A DNA stretch of 64,000 nt from Pseudarthrobacter raffinosi (GTDB taxonomy: Bacteria > Actinomycetota > Actinomycetes > Actinomycetales > Micrococcaceae), in NCBI RefSeq assembly GCF_023913735.1, contig NZ_JAMXBH010000020.1:26777-90776 (forward strand), written 5' to 3'. The notes below the pieces were generated by a model. The model was not told the origin of the DNA. It made no database searches and saw nothing but the letters and a program-made list of their open reading frames with translations. The translations under genes and the position numbers were made by a program. Positions 51,180-59,959 of this stretch are shown here, one piece after another (the stretch's first letter is position 1; every line of letters starts with the position of its first letter).

Positions 51180-52213
51180 CCCCTTTAGTTTCTTCCGCCG
51201 GTACAGCACCCAACAGCACCCGCCACTTCCTGAAGGACACGGACCTCAGCCCCGCTGAGCAGGCCGAAGTCCTGGATCTTGCCGTCCGCATGAAGGCAGC
51301 GCCCTACAGCGTGCAGCCTTTCGCCGGAGAGGGGAACGGCCGCAAGACCGTGGCCGTCATCTTCGACAAGACCTCCACCCGGACGCGCGTTTCGTTCGCC
51401 ACGGGCATCGCGGACATGGGCGGCAACGCCCTGATCATCAACCCCGGCGAGGCACAGATCGGCCATAAGGAATCTGTCGAGGACACCGCCAAGGTCCTGG
51501 AGCGCATGGTCTCCACCATTGTGTGGCGCACCGGGGCGCACTCGGGCCTGGTGGCGATGGCGGAAAACTCCAAGGTGCCGGTCATCAACGCCCTGTGCGA
51601 TGACTACCACCCCTGCCAGCTCCTCGCCGACCTGCTCGCCGTGAAGGAGCACAAGGGCGAACTCAAGGGCCTCACCATGACCTACCTGGGCGACGCCGCG
51701 AACAACATGGCCAACTCGTATCTCCTGGCGGGCGTCACCGCGGGGATGCACGTCCGCATCGCCGGGCCGGAAGGCTACCTCCCGGCCGCGGACATCGTGG
51801 CCGCGGCCGAGGAACGAGCCGCCCAGACCGGCGGTTCCGTGCTGGTCACCACCGACGCCGCCGCTGCCCTCAAGGGTGCGGACGTTGTGGCCACGGACAC
51901 CTGGGTCTCCATGGGCCAGGAAACCGAAAAGGAAGCCCGGCTGCAGCTGTTCCGGGAGTACTCCGTCGATGAGGCGGCCATGGCACACGCGGCGGACGAC
52001 GCCGTCGTGCTTCACTGCCTGCCCGCGTACCGCGGCTACGAGATTTCGGCGGGCGTCATCGACGGCCCGCAGTCGATCGTGTGGGACGAAGCCGAGAACC
52101 GGCTGCACGCGCAGAAGGCCCTGATGGCCTGGCTGATGCACCAGTCCGGGCTCGCCGTCGTCGAAGGCCTGGCCCTGGTGGACGGGCTGGCGCCACAGGA
52201 GGTTGGCAACTAG
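51176..52213 (+). CDS. argF: Ornithine carbamoyltransferase
   Basis: Makes citrulline from ornithine and carbamoyl phosphate. The carbamoyl-phosphate motif is KTSTRTRVSF, and ornithine motifs are DDYHPCQLLADLL and HCLPAYRGYEI. 345 residues, about 30 longer than many OTCases because of N- and C-terminal extensions. GTG start overlapping argD; its TAG shares one base with the argR GTG. Confidence 0.97.
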   Translation: MTPLVSSAGTAPNSTRHFLKDTDLSPAEQAEVLDLAVRMKAAPYSVQPFAGEGNGRKTVAVIFDKTSTRTRVSFATGIADMGGNALIINPGEAQIGHKESVEDTAKVLERMVSTIVWRTGAHSGLVAMAENSKVPVINALCDDYHPCQLLADLLAVKEHKGELKGLTMTYLGDAANNMANSYLLAGVTAGMHVRIAGPEGYLPAADIVAAAEERAAQTGGSVLVTTDAAAALKGADVVATDTWVSMGQETEKEARLQLFREYSVDEAAMAHAADDAVVLHCLPAYRGYEISAGVIDGPQSIVWDEAENRLHAQKALMAWLMHQSGLAVVEGLALVDGLAPQEVGN

Positions 52214-52749
52214 TGTCCGTCCCGCCGGCATCGCCGGGCTCCAGCCCGGCCACCAAAACGGCCCGCCAGGCGCGCATCACCGCCATCCTGACGGGTGAAT
52301 CGGTGCGCTCCCAGGCGGAGCTGGCCGCTTTGCTGGCGGACGACGGCGTACAGGTCACCCAGGCCACGCTGTCCCGGGACCTCGTGGAACTCGGCGCCGT
52401 CCGGGTCCGCGGCAAGGAAGGCGTGCTGGTTTACGCCGTCCCCGGCGAGGGCGGCGAACGTGCGGCCAAGAGCGGGGTCAGCCAGGAGATCCTGGATGCC
52501 CGGCTTGCCCGGCTGTGCAGTGAACTCCTGGTCACGGCGGAAGCCTCGGCCAACATCGCGGTGCTCCGGACCCCGCCCGGTGCGGCCAACTTCCTGGCCC
52601 TGGCCATTGACCACTCGGTGATGCCCTCCATCCTGGGGACCATTGCCGGTGACGACACCGTGCTGCTGGTTTCCCGGGATCCGCAGGGCGGGCAGGACCT
52701 CGCGGTCCGGTTCCTGCAGCTCGCCGAGGAAGCCGGCGGCGGCCAGTAG
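52213..52749 (+). CDS. argR: Arginine repressor ArgR
   Basis: Arginine-dependent DNA-binding regulator, 178 residues. N-terminal winged helix (SQAELAALLADDGVQVTQATLSRDLVELGAVRVRG) and C-terminal arginine-binding/hexamerisation domain ending in GTIAGDDTVLLVSRD. The GTG at 52213 shares a base with the argF stop; longer starts would lie inside argF. Expected to bind the ARG-box-like sites before argC. Confidence 0.95.
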   Translation: MSVPPASPGSSPATKTARQARITAILTGESVRSQAELAALLADDGVQVTQATLSRDLVELGAVRVRGKEGVLVYAVPGEGGERAAKSGVSQEILDARLARLCSELLVTAEASANIAVLRTPPGAANFLALAIDHSVMPSILGTIAGDDTVLLVSRDPQGGQDLAVRFLQLAEEAGGGQ

Positions 52750-52752
52750 GCC

Positions 52753-52780
52753 CACACCGCCCGAACACGCTCCCGGTGTG
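52753..52780 (+). terminator. Hairpin between argR and argG
   Basis: CACACCG (52753-52759) pairs with CGGTGTG (52774-52780), followed by ACAGGCTTTCCCC. Weak U-run; could partly separate argCJBDFR from argGH. Confidence 0.45.
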
Positions 52781-52856
52781 ACAGGCTTTCCCCAGAACGT
52801 TTTTCCCTGAAGAATTTCCCCGATCAACATCTACAACCCCAATTAGGAGCATTTTC

Positions 52857-54062
52857 GTGACTGAGCGCATTGTTCTGGCCTACTCCGGTGGCCTCGATAC
52901 TTCCGTGGCCATCGGCTGGATCGGTGAAGCCACCGGTGCCGAGGTCATCGCCGTGGCGGTCGACGTCGGACAGGGCGGCGAGTCGCTGGAGACCATCCGC
53001 CAGCGCGCCCTCGGCTGCGGCGCCGTCGAAGCCTACGTGGCCGACGCGTCCGACGAGTTCGCCAACGAATATTGCATGCCCACGCTGAAGGCCAACGCCC
53101 TCTACCAGGGCCACTACCCGCTGGTTTCGGCCATCTCCCGGCCGGTCATCGTCAAGCACCTGGTCAAGGCCGCCCGTGAATTCGGCGCCACCACCGTGGC
53201 CCACGGCTGCACCGGCAAGGGCAACGACCAGGTCCGCTTTGAGGTGGGCATCCAGACCCTCGGCCCGGACCTGAAGTGCATCGCACCGGTCCGCGACCTC
53301 GCCCTCACCCGCGACAAGGCCATCGCCTTCGCCGAGGAAAAGGGACTGCCGATCGAGACCACCAAGAAGAACCCGTACTCGATCGACCAGAACGTCTGGG
53401 GACGCGCCGTCGAAACCGGTTACCTCGAGGACATCTGGAACGCGCCCACCAAGGACATCTACGACTACACCGCGACGCCGGAGTTCCCGCCGGCCCCGGA
53501 TGAGGTCACCATTTCCTTCGAAGCCGGCGTGCCGGTAGCGATCGACGGCGTCCGGGTCACCCCGCTGCAGGCCATCAAGGAACTGAACCGCCGTGCCGGC
53601 GCGCAGGGCGTGGGCCGGATCGACGTCGTCGAGGACCGCCTCGTGGGCATCAAGTCCCGCGAAATCTACGAAGCCCCCGGTGCCATGGCGCTGATCACCG
53701 CGCACAAGCACCTCGAGGACATCACCGTCGAGCGCGAGCAGGCCCGCTTCAAGGCCTCTGTTGGCCAGCGCTGGGCCGAGCTGGTCTACGACGGCCAGTG
53801 GTTCTCACCGCTCAAGCGCTCCCTGGACGCGTTCATCGAAGACACCCAGAAGTACGTCACCGGCGACATCCGCATGGTGCTGCACGGTGGACAGGCGATC
53901 GTCAACGGCCGCCGCTCCGAGACCTCGCTCTACGACTTCGACCTCGCCACCTACGACACCGGCGACACGTTCGACCAGTCCATGGCGCGCGGCTTCATCG
54001 AGCTGTGGGGCATGTCCGCCAAGGTTGCCTCAGGCCGCGATATCCGCGTCGCAGGAAAGTAA
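52857..54062 (+). CDS. argG: Argininosuccinate synthase
   Basis: ATP-dependent condensation of citrulline and aspartate. The N-type ATP motif LAYSGGLDTSVA is at residues 7-18; PVREAP-type substrate segments and KKNPYSIDQNVWGRAVE follow. 401 residues, GTG start with TTAGGAG upstream. A 107-bp gap with a hairpin precedes it, so it may have its own promoter. argH follows after 6 bp. Confidence 0.97.
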   Translation: MTERIVLAYSGGLDTSVAIGWIGEATGAEVIAVAVDVGQGGESLETIRQRALGCGAVEAYVADASDEFANEYCMPTLKANALYQGHYPLVSAISRPVIVKHLVKAAREFGATTVAHGCTGKGNDQVRFEVGIQTLGPDLKCIAPVRDLALTRDKAIAFAEEKGLPIETTKKNPYSIDQNVWGRAVETGYLEDIWNAPTKDIYDYTATPEFPPAPDEVTISFEAGVPVAIDGVRVTPLQAIKELNRRAGAQGVGRIDVVEDRLVGIKSREIYEAPGAMALITAHKHLEDITVEREQARFKASVGQRWAELVYDGQWFSPLKRSLDAFIEDTQKYVTGDIRMVLHGGQAIVNGRRSETSLYDFDLATYDTGDTFDQSMARGFIELWGMSAKVASGRDIRVAGK

Positions 54063-54067
54063 ATATC

Positions 54068-54089
54068 GGTGGTTGAGCCTGTCGAAACC
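54068..54089. repeat. Copy of a 22-bp sequence at the argH start, possible dispersed repeat
   Basis: Core GTTGAGCCTGTCGAAAC, which I recall as a common dispersed element of Arthrobacter-type genomes. Here it encodes the N-terminus VVEPVET of ArgH. No second copy is in the window, so repeat status needs a genome-wide count. Confidence 0.4.
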
Positions 54090-55508
54090 CCGAAATCCGA
54101 CGCGACCAACACCGGCGCACTGTGGGGCGGCCGGTTCGCCGGCGGCCCCGCGGACGCCCTCGCGGCCCTGAGCAAGTCCACGCACTTTGACTGGCGGCTG
54201 GCCCGCTACGACATCGCCGGCTCCAAAGCGCACGCCCGCGTGCTGCACAAGGCCGGGCTGCTGGACGACGCCGAACTCGACGGCATGCTGGACGCCCTGG
54301 GCCGGCTGGATGACGACGTCGCCTCCGGCGCGTACCTGCCGGCCGAGTCCGACGAGGACGTGCACGGGTCACTGGAACGCGGCCTGATCGAGCGCGCCGG
54401 CACCCAGCTGGGCGGCAAGCTCCGCGCCGGCCGGTCCCGCAACGACCAGGTGGCCACGCTGGGCCGCATGTTCCTGCGTGACCACGCCCGGATCATCGCG
54501 CGCGGCGTGCTGGCAACCATCGAGGCCCTGGTGGAGCAGGCCAAGGCCCATCAGGGTGTGGCCATGCCCGGCCGCACACACCTGCAGCATGCCCAGCCCA
54601 TCCTGCTCAGCCACCACCTGCTCGCCCATGCCTGGGCGCTGCTGCGCGATGTGCAGCGGCTCCAGGACTGGGACAAGCGTGCGGGGGTTTCGCCTTACGG
54701 CTCCGGCGCCCTCGCGGGCTCGTCCCTGGGCCTCGACCCGGAGGCCGTCGCGGCAGACCTGGGCTTCTTCTCCGCCACCCACAACTCGATTGACGGCACC
54801 GCATCCCGCGACGTCTTCGCCGAGTTCGCGTGGGTTACGGCCATGATCGGCGTGGACTTGTCCCGCGTCTCGGAGGAAGTCATCCTGTGGGCCACGAAGG
54901 AGTTCTCCTTTGTGACCCTGCACGATTCCTACTCCACCGGTTCCTCGATCATGCCGCAGAAGAAGAACCCCGATGTCGCCGAGCTCGCCCGCGGCAAGGC
55001 AGGGCGCCTGATCGGCAACCTGACCGGGCTGCTGGCCACGCTCAAGGGCCTGCCGCTCGCGTACAACCGCGACCTGCAGGAGGACAAGGAGCCGGTCTTC
55101 GACGCCGCCGACACCCTGGAGCTGCTGCTTCCGGCTGTCTCGGGCATGATCGCGACGCTGAAGTTCAACACGGAACGGATGGAGTCGCTGGCACCGCAGG
55201 GCTTCGCGCTGGCCACGGACATTGCCGAGTGGCTGGTCCGCCAGGGCGTTCCGTTCCGCGAGGCGCACGAGCTCTCCGGAGCAGCGGTCAAGCAGGCCGA
55301 AAGCCGCGACGTGGAGTTGTGGGACCTGACGGATGAGGAATACGCCGCCATCTCGGAGCACCTGACACCGGAGGTCCGCACGGTCCTGTCCACCGAAGGG
55401 TCGCTCAACAGCCGCAACTCACAGGGCGGCACCGCACCCGCCGCCGTCGAACGCCAGCTGCTCGCGCTGGAAGGCGAGCTCGCCGGCGTGCGGGACTACG
55501 CAGCCTAA
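54069..55508 (+). CDS. argH: Argininosuccinate lyase
   Basis: Last step, releasing arginine and fumarate. The fumarase/lyase signature is SSIMPQKKNPDVAELARG; RLKAGRSRNDQVAT-type (LRAGRSRNDQVATLGRMF) and THLQHAQPILLSHHLLAH are further motifs. 479 residues. The only reasonable start is the GTG at 54069, inside a sequence resembling a dispersed repeat. Terminates near a nested inverted repeat at 55515. Confidence 0.96.
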   Translation: MVEPVETPKSDATNTGALWGGRFAGGPADALAALSKSTHFDWRLARYDIAGSKAHARVLHKAGLLDDAELDGMLDALGRLDDDVASGAYLPAESDEDVHGSLERGLIERAGTQLGGKLRAGRSRNDQVATLGRMFLRDHARIIARGVLATIEALVEQAKAHQGVAMPGRTHLQHAQPILLSHHLLAHAWALLRDVQRLQDWDKRAGVSPYGSGALAGSSLGLDPEAVAADLGFFSATHNSIDGTASRDVFAEFAWVTAMIGVDLSRVSEEVILWATKEFSFVTLHDSYSTGSSIMPQKKNPDVAELARGKAGRLIGNLTGLLATLKGLPLAYNRDLQEDKEPVFDAADTLELLLPAVSGMIATLKFNTERMESLAPQGFALATDIAEWLVRQGVPFREAHELSGAAVKQAESRDVELWDLTDEEYAAISEHLTPEVRTVLSTEGSLNSRNSQGGTAPAAVERQLLALEGELAGVRDYAA

Positions 55509-55514
55509 CCCCCA

Positions 55515-55617
55515 AACGCTCTCTCAGTTGATGCAGCATTTTGGCCAACGCTCTCTCACTTTCCTCAAGAAAGTGAGAGAGCGTTGCCGATATTCATACA
55601 TTAACTGAGAGAGCGTT
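55515..55617. repeat. Nested inverted repeat after argH
   Basis: Outer arms AACGCTCTCTCAGTT (55515-55529) and AACTGAGAGAGCGTT (55603-55617). Inner perfect hairpin AACGCTCTCTCACTTTC (55547-55563), loop CTCAA, GAAAGTGAGAGAGCGTT (55569-55585). Four copies of one motif in two orientations. It may terminate argGH or be a REP-like element. Confidence 0.9.
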
Positions 55618-55646
55618 CTGCGCTAAGAGTCGTTAACTCTGTCGGC

Positions 55647-55652
55647 TACCAT
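55647..55652 (+). promoter_or_regulatory. Putative -10 hexamer of leaderless mycothiol-enzyme gene
   Basis: TACCAT, 6 bases before the ATG at 55659. Confidence 0.5.
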
Positions 55653-55658
55653 GGCGCT

Positions 55659-56426
55659 ATGACTGAGATCACTACTTCAGAACTACTGGCCGAACTGCAT
55701 AAGGCCGCCGACGCCGTGGCCTCGACCGCCGCGAAATTCACCGATGAGGATGTCAAAGCAACGTCGGGACTGCCCGGCTGGACTCGCGGGCACGTCCTGG
55801 CGCATCTCGCCGGTATCTCCAACGCCATGGCGCGGCAGCTGGAATTTGCCGCCCGCGGCGCCACTGTTGAGCTGTACGACGGAGGCCAGGACGGACGCAC
55901 GAAGGCCATCGAGATGGCCGCCGGCCACAATGCGGATGCGCACCGGGCTGACCTGCAGGCCGGCCTGGACCGGGCATTGACGGCTTTTGATTCGCTGGAA
56001 GGAGACGCCGGCTGGCAGGCATCCATTGCCTACCGCGGCGGAGTGGTCTTCGACGGCGGCCTCGCGCTGTGGCGTGAGCTGGTGATCCACGCAGCGGACC
56101 TGGACGCGGGCCTCGGGCCCGAGACGTGGAGCCGGAAGTTCTGCGAGCACCTCTTCGACTTCCTGGCGGCACGTGTCCCGCCGGGGGAAAAACTCGTGCT
56201 GCAGCCACTCGGGCTCCCGCCCGTGACCCTTGGACTCGGCCGTTCCACTGTTATCAGCGGGATGATCACTGACATTGCCGCCTGGCTGGCCGGCCGTGAA
56301 CCATCGCTCGGCAGCCTGCGGGCAACAGCCGCCGCGGACGGCGTGGACCTCCCGGAACTGCTGCCCTGGCCAGCCGGGACGCCGGCTGCCGGAGCCACGC
56401 CATCCGGGACACCCGCAGCGCGGTAG
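55659..56426 (+). CDS. Maleylpyruvate-isomerase-family mycothiol-dependent enzyme
   Basis: 255 residues of the DinB-like/MDMPI fold. The N-terminal metal-binding helical motif LPGWTRGHVLAHLAGISNAMARQLEFA has the family H at the expected place, with RELVIHAADLDAGLG giving the second metal segment. The C-terminal domain is SCP2-like. Members bind mycothiol and act on diverse substrates; which is unclear here. Convergent with the ogt gene 2 bp away. Confidence 0.82.
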   Translation: MTEITTSELLAELHKAADAVASTAAKFTDEDVKATSGLPGWTRGHVLAHLAGISNAMARQLEFAARGATVELYDGGQDGRTKAIEMAAGHNADAHRADLQAGLDRALTAFDSLEGDAGWQASIAYRGGVVFDGGLALWRELVIHAADLDAGLGPETWSRKFCEHLFDFLAARVPPGEKLVLQPLGLPPVTLGLGRSTVISGMITDIAAWLAGREPSLGSLRATAAADGVDLPELLPWPAGTPAAGATPSGTPAAR

Positions 56427-56428
56427 CC

Positions 56429-56950
56429 CTATCCGGCTTCGCGGGCCAGCAGGCGTTCTGTTGCCTCGCGGGCCAGCAGGCTCTCCTTGATGGCCAGGCC
56501 CCAGCGGAAACCGCCCAGGGAACCGTCGGTGCGGATGACGCGGTGGCACGGCACAAACAAGGCAGCCGCGTTGAACGCACACGCGCTGGCCGCGGCCCGG
56601 ACCGCCTTCGGATTTCCGGAAAGCTCGGCATACTCGGTGTACGTCACCGGTGACCCGGGACGAACGGTCCTCAGCACATCCCAGGCGTGCGACCGGAACG
56701 GCCCAGACTTCTGGCGCACGGGGACGGTCATGGCAGGCTTGGGATCGCCGGCATAGAAGGCCTCCACGGCCCGGGAGATGCTGCCCAGGTCCGTGACCGC
56801 TTCGACGTCGCCCGGCCGCAGCTCGGGGTGGATCTGGCCGGTCAGCTCACCCGGCTCGGCGGTCCAGCCCGAGGCGAGGACCACGCCGTCCTGGGCAAGG
56901 ATGGTGAACGGTCCGTCCGGGGTGGACATCACTAACAGCTGGGCTTTCAT
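56429..56950 (-). CDS. ogt: Methylated-DNA--protein-cysteine methyltransferase
   Basis: Suicide repair of O6-alkylguanine. The acceptor Cys is in FVPCHRVIRTDGSLGGFRWGL near residue 135; the Arg-finger/HTH segment is SPVTYTEYAELSGNPKAVRAA. 173 residues from ATG 56950, which overlaps the stop of the ada-alkA fusion gene by 4 bp, so the two are co-translated. Same gene pair as Rv1317c-Rv1316c of mycobacteria. Confidence 0.95.
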   Translation of the reverse strand: MKAQLLVMSTPDGPFTILAQDGVVLASGWTAEPGELTGQIHPELRPGDVEAVTDLGSISRAVEAFYAGDPKPAMTVPVRQKSGPFRSHAWDVLRTVRPGSPVTYTEYAELSGNPKAVRAAASACAFNAAALFVPCHRVIRTDGSLGGFRWGLAIKESLLAREATERLLAREAG

Positions 56951-58479
56951 AGCATCGCTTTCTCTGGAACGGCTTGTATAGGTTTGGAGGATTTGGACTC
57001 CGCGGCGCGCCACAGGTGCATGGTGGCGTAGGACCGCCACGGGCTGACCTCGCGGAAATCGGGGCTTGGCGTAACGCCAGGCGCCTTAACGCCGCCGCCG
57101 TTTTGGTTCGTGAGGGCTGGGGCGAGCGCCCGGATGCCGTTTCGCACCGCGGCGTCGTTGGCCAGAAACACGTCCGGCGCGCCGAGGACACGCATTGCCA
57201 CGTACCCCACGGTCCACGGGCCCACCCCGGGAAGGGGAATCAGCTTGGCGCTGAGCCCGGGCAGATCGTCCCCGTAGCCAAAATCCAGTTGACCACCAGC
57301 CAGGGCCGACGCGGCGGAACGGATGGCGTCAATCCGGCGTTGCGGACCGCGCAGCAGCGGGTAGCCGGCCTCGGCGATTTCGGCCGCGGTGGGAAACAGC
57401 CGGTCAAGGCCCTCGCCGGGAACCGCGCTGGGACTGCCGGCAGCGGCCAGCTGCGTCAGTGCGGTCCGGGCCGCAGCCACGGTGATTTGCTGCCCGATCA
57501 TTGCCCGGATGAGCAGCTCCTGCGGATCCAACGCGCCGGGCATCCTGATGCCCGGCGCACTGGCAACCGAGGTGGCCAGGCGGGGCTCCTGGGACAGGGC
57601 ACTGTCGATGGCTACCGGATCGGCGTCGAGGTCGAAGAGCCGGCGTACCCTGCTCAGCAGTGCGGGCAGGTCCCGGAGGTCCACCGCGCCGATGGTGAGG
57701 GTCAGCGGCCGTCCGGGAGCGCCGTCGTCGTAAGTCACGCTGAAGCGGGCATCGCCATGCGGAAGCTGCAAAGTACGGGCGTACGACGTCGGCGTCCCCG
57801 CCTCAATCCCGGGGATCGCCCTGACGGCGAGGAAGGAAAAGATGCCGGGATCGAACGGTTCGCGGTACGGCAGGCTCAACGCCAGCGACGTCGCGGCGGC
57901 AGGGGAGCGGTGGCGCCTGGCGGTCGCGCGCAGGGCAGTGGGCGTCATGGCAAACACCTCCACCATGGTGTCGTTGAACTGGCGGACGCTGCTGAAGCCG
58001 GACGCGAATGCGATGTCCGCCAGCTTCATCGCTGTGGACACCAACAGGGTGCGGGCGGTTTGGGCGCGGCTGGCCCGGGCCAGGGAGAGCGGGCCGGCGC
58101 CGAGTTCGTGGCTGAGGATCCGGTTGAGCTGGCGGGAGGAGTATCCCAGCCGGGCGGCGAGGCCCTCCACCCCGTCCCGGTTGATCACGCCGTCGTTGAT
58201 CAGGCGCATCGCGCGGCCCGCAAGGTCCTGCCGGATGTTCCACGCAGGCGTGCCTGGCACTGCTTCGGGGAGGCAGCGCTTGCACGCCCGGTAGCCGGCG
58301 TCGTGCGCTGCGGCAGAGGTTTCGTAGAAGGTGACGTTCACGGCTTTCGGGGTCCTGGCGGGGCAGGACGGGCGGCAGTAGATGCCGGTGGTCCGGACAG
58401 CAGTGTAGAACTGCCCGTCGAACCGGGTGTCCCGCGCGTCAATCGCGCGGTAGCGCTGCCAGAAGTCCATGCCCTCCAT
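56947..58479 (-). CDS. alkA: Ada-AlkA fusion: adaptive-response regulator and 3-methyladenine DNA glycosylase II
   Basis: 510 residues. The N-terminal Ada zinc domain has four Cys (C38 PS C42, C69 KR C72 by pattern CRPSCPARTPK and CKRCLPE) and senses methylphosphotriesters. An AraC-type helix-turn-helix follows (about 90-190, LAARLGYSSRQLNRIL; IAFASGFSSVRQFNDTM). The AlkA glycosylase domain (about 205-500) has the helix-hairpin-helix LPGVGPWTVGYVAMRVLG and catalytic Asp in LANDAAVR. So sensor, activator and repair enzyme are in one chain. Overlaps ogt. Confidence 0.94.
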   Translation of the reverse strand: MEGMDFWQRYRAIDARDTRFDGQFYTAVRTTGIYCRPSCPARTPKAVNVTFYETSAAAHDAGYRACKRCLPEAVPGTPAWNIRQDLAGRAMRLINDGVINRDGVEGLAARLGYSSRQLNRILSHELGAGPLSLARASRAQTARTLLVSTAMKLADIAFASGFSSVRQFNDTMVEVFAMTPTALRATARRHRSPAAATSLALSLPYREPFDPGIFSFLAVRAIPGIEAGTPTSYARTLQLPHGDARFSVTYDDGAPGRPLTLTIGAVDLRDLPALLSRVRRLFDLDADPVAIDSALSQEPRLATSVASAPGIRMPGALDPQELLIRAMIGQQITVAAARTALTQLAAAGSPSAVPGEGLDRLFPTAAEIAEAGYPLLRGPQRRIDAIRSAASALAGGQLDFGYGDDLPGLSAKLIPLPGVGPWTVGYVAMRVLGAPDVFLANDAAVRNGIRALAPALTNQNGGGVKAPGVTPSPDFREVSPWRSYATMHLWRAAESKSSKPIQAVPEKAML

Positions 58480-58536
58480 CCTGCCAGCCAGCGACCGGGA
58501 CTGCTAGCGGAAATCGGACACGGCCGTGGCGTTCGA

Positions 58537-58542
58537 TAGAGT
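58537..58542 (+). promoter_or_regulatory. Putative -10 hexamer of leaderless AAG-family gene
   Basis: TAGAGT, 6 bases before the ATG at 58549. Confidence 0.5.
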
Positions 58543-58548
58543 CGGACC

Positions 58549-59199
58549 ATGACCGCCAGCCTGAGTCCCGCCAGCCCGGATCAGCTCCGCGAACTGCTGT
58601 CCGGCGACGCCCGGAGGGTCGCTCCGCGGCTGCTGGGATCCGTACTGACCCACCACAGCCACGAGGGAACTGTGGCTGTGCGGATCACCGAGGTGGAGGC
58701 GTACATGGGTCCCGGCGACTCGTCGCATCCGGATCCCGGCTCCCACACTTTCCGTGGCCCCACGGCCCGCAACGCGCCCATGTTCGGCCCGGCCGGCCAC
58801 CTCTACGTCTACTTCACGTATGGCATGCACTACTGCGCCAACATCGTCTGCGGCCCGGCGGGCACCGCATCTGCCGTCCTGCTGCGGGCGGGCGAGGTGG
58901 TGGAGGGGCAGCACCTCGCGATGGTGCGGCGTCCGACGTCGAAATCGGCCCTCGACCTGGCGAGCGGCCCTGCCCGGCTGGCCACCACGCTGGCCCTCAC
59001 TACAGCCGACAGCGGCCGGGATGCGCTGGCTGACCCCTTCGAGCTGCGGCTGCCTTCGGTACCCGCTCCCGTGTTCAGTTCCGGGCCGAGGGTGGGCGTC
59101 TCCGGCGACGGCGGCTCCGCGACGTATCCCTGGCGCTTCTGGCTGCCAGGGGATCCCACCGTGTCCCGCTACAAGGCGGCGAAGGTGCGCCGGGCATAA
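58549..59199 (+). CDS. DNA-3-methyladenine glycosylase, AAG/MPG family
   Basis: 216-residue glycosylase of the eukaryotic-like AAG fold, distinct from AlkA, excising alkylated and deaminated purines. Motifs RITEVEAYMGPGDSSHPDPGSHTFRGPTARNAPMFG, VYFTYGMHYCANIV and LASGPARLATTLALT are typical. Divergent from ada-alkA and so part of an alkylation-repair group. Its 3' end overlaps the convergent GNAT gene by 31 bp. Confidence 0.92.
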   Translation: MTASLSPASPDQLRELLSGDARRVAPRLLGSVLTHHSHEGTVAVRITEVEAYMGPGDSSHPDPGSHTFRGPTARNAPMFGPAGHLYVYFTYGMHYCANIVCGPAGTASAVLLRAGEVVEGQHLAMVRRPTSKSALDLASGPARLATTLALTTADSGRDALADPFELRLPSVPAPVFSSGPRVGVSGDGGSATYPWRFWLPGDPTVSRYKAAKVRRA

Positions 59200-59804
59200 T
59201 CCGTCCCGCCCGGGTGGTCTCCCGCCAGGGCGAACGGTGCCAACCGGTGCTGGAGGCGCTGCTGGACCGCGGGCCATTCCTGCCCCAGGACCGAGAACAC
59301 AGCGGAATCCGCCCGTGTGCCGTCAGGCGCCAGGCGGTGGCTGCGCAGCAGGCCCTCGAACGTTGCCCCCAGCCGTTCGATGGCTGCGGCGCTGCGCACA
59401 TTACGTGCGTCGCAGCGAAACGCAACGCGCTGAACCTGAAGGCCGTCGAACGCAAAGGCGAGCAGGGCGTGTTTGCTGGCGGGATTTACGTGCGTGCCCC
59501 AGAACTGCCGTCCAAAGAAGGTGCCGCCAACTTCCACGCGCTGCTGGGCGGCATCGAACGCATTCAGCGCGGTTGTGCCCAGGAGGGCCCCGGTCCGCTG
59601 GTCCGTCACGGCGAAGGCCAGGCTGGCCGGGTCCTCAATCCTGGCGGCAAACAGCCCTGAAAGCTCGTGCGCCGTGGCCGGCAGGGCCGCGGCCATTCCT
59701 GCCCACATCGCGGCGTCCACGAAGTCAAACAGCCCTTCGGCATGGTGCGGTGCCAACGGAAGGAGGGAAAGCCCGTATCCGGTCAGGACGTTCTCGTGGT
59801 GCAT
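59169..59804 (-). CDS. GNAT-family N-acetyltransferase
   Basis: 211 residues, RimJ/RimL-like. The N-terminal LLPLAPHHAEGLFDFV, the core GTFFGRQFWGTHVNPASKHALLAFAFD and RVAFRCDARNVRSAAAIERLGATFEGLLRSHRL (acetyl-CoA site) mark it. Substrate unknown. ATG start. Convergent overlap of 31 bp with the AAG-family gene. Confidence 0.88.
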   Translation of the reverse strand: MHHENVLTGYGLSLLPLAPHHAEGLFDFVDAAMWAGMAAALPATAHELSGLFAARIEDPASLAFAVTDQRTGALLGTTALNAFDAAQQRVEVGGTFFGRQFWGTHVNPASKHALLAFAFDGLQVQRVAFRCDARNVRSAAAIERLGATFEGLLRSHRLAPDGTRADSAVFSVLGQEWPAVQQRLQHRLAPFALAGDHPGGTDYARRTFAAL

Positions 59805-59959
59805 TGCAGTATTGAATCACTCACGGGGCGGAACGGCTACGGAAGTGTGCGGCCTGAAAGTGAACATTGGGTGACTTCCGGGGCAGGGGACCGGCGGGCG
59901 CGTTAACCGAAATGGTTGTAGAATGGACGGTCTGTCTTTTGCGATAGGGGAACGTTTAA

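Noticed and set aside
56974..58539. 521-codon open frame opposite the ada-alkA gene
   Set aside because: Same mirror effect; composition is Arg/Gly-rich and no motifs are seen.
59805..59959. Rifamycin-associated element before helD
   Set aside because: No 19-bp dyad of that type is present; only a short AACC-GAAAT-GGTT symmetry was seen.
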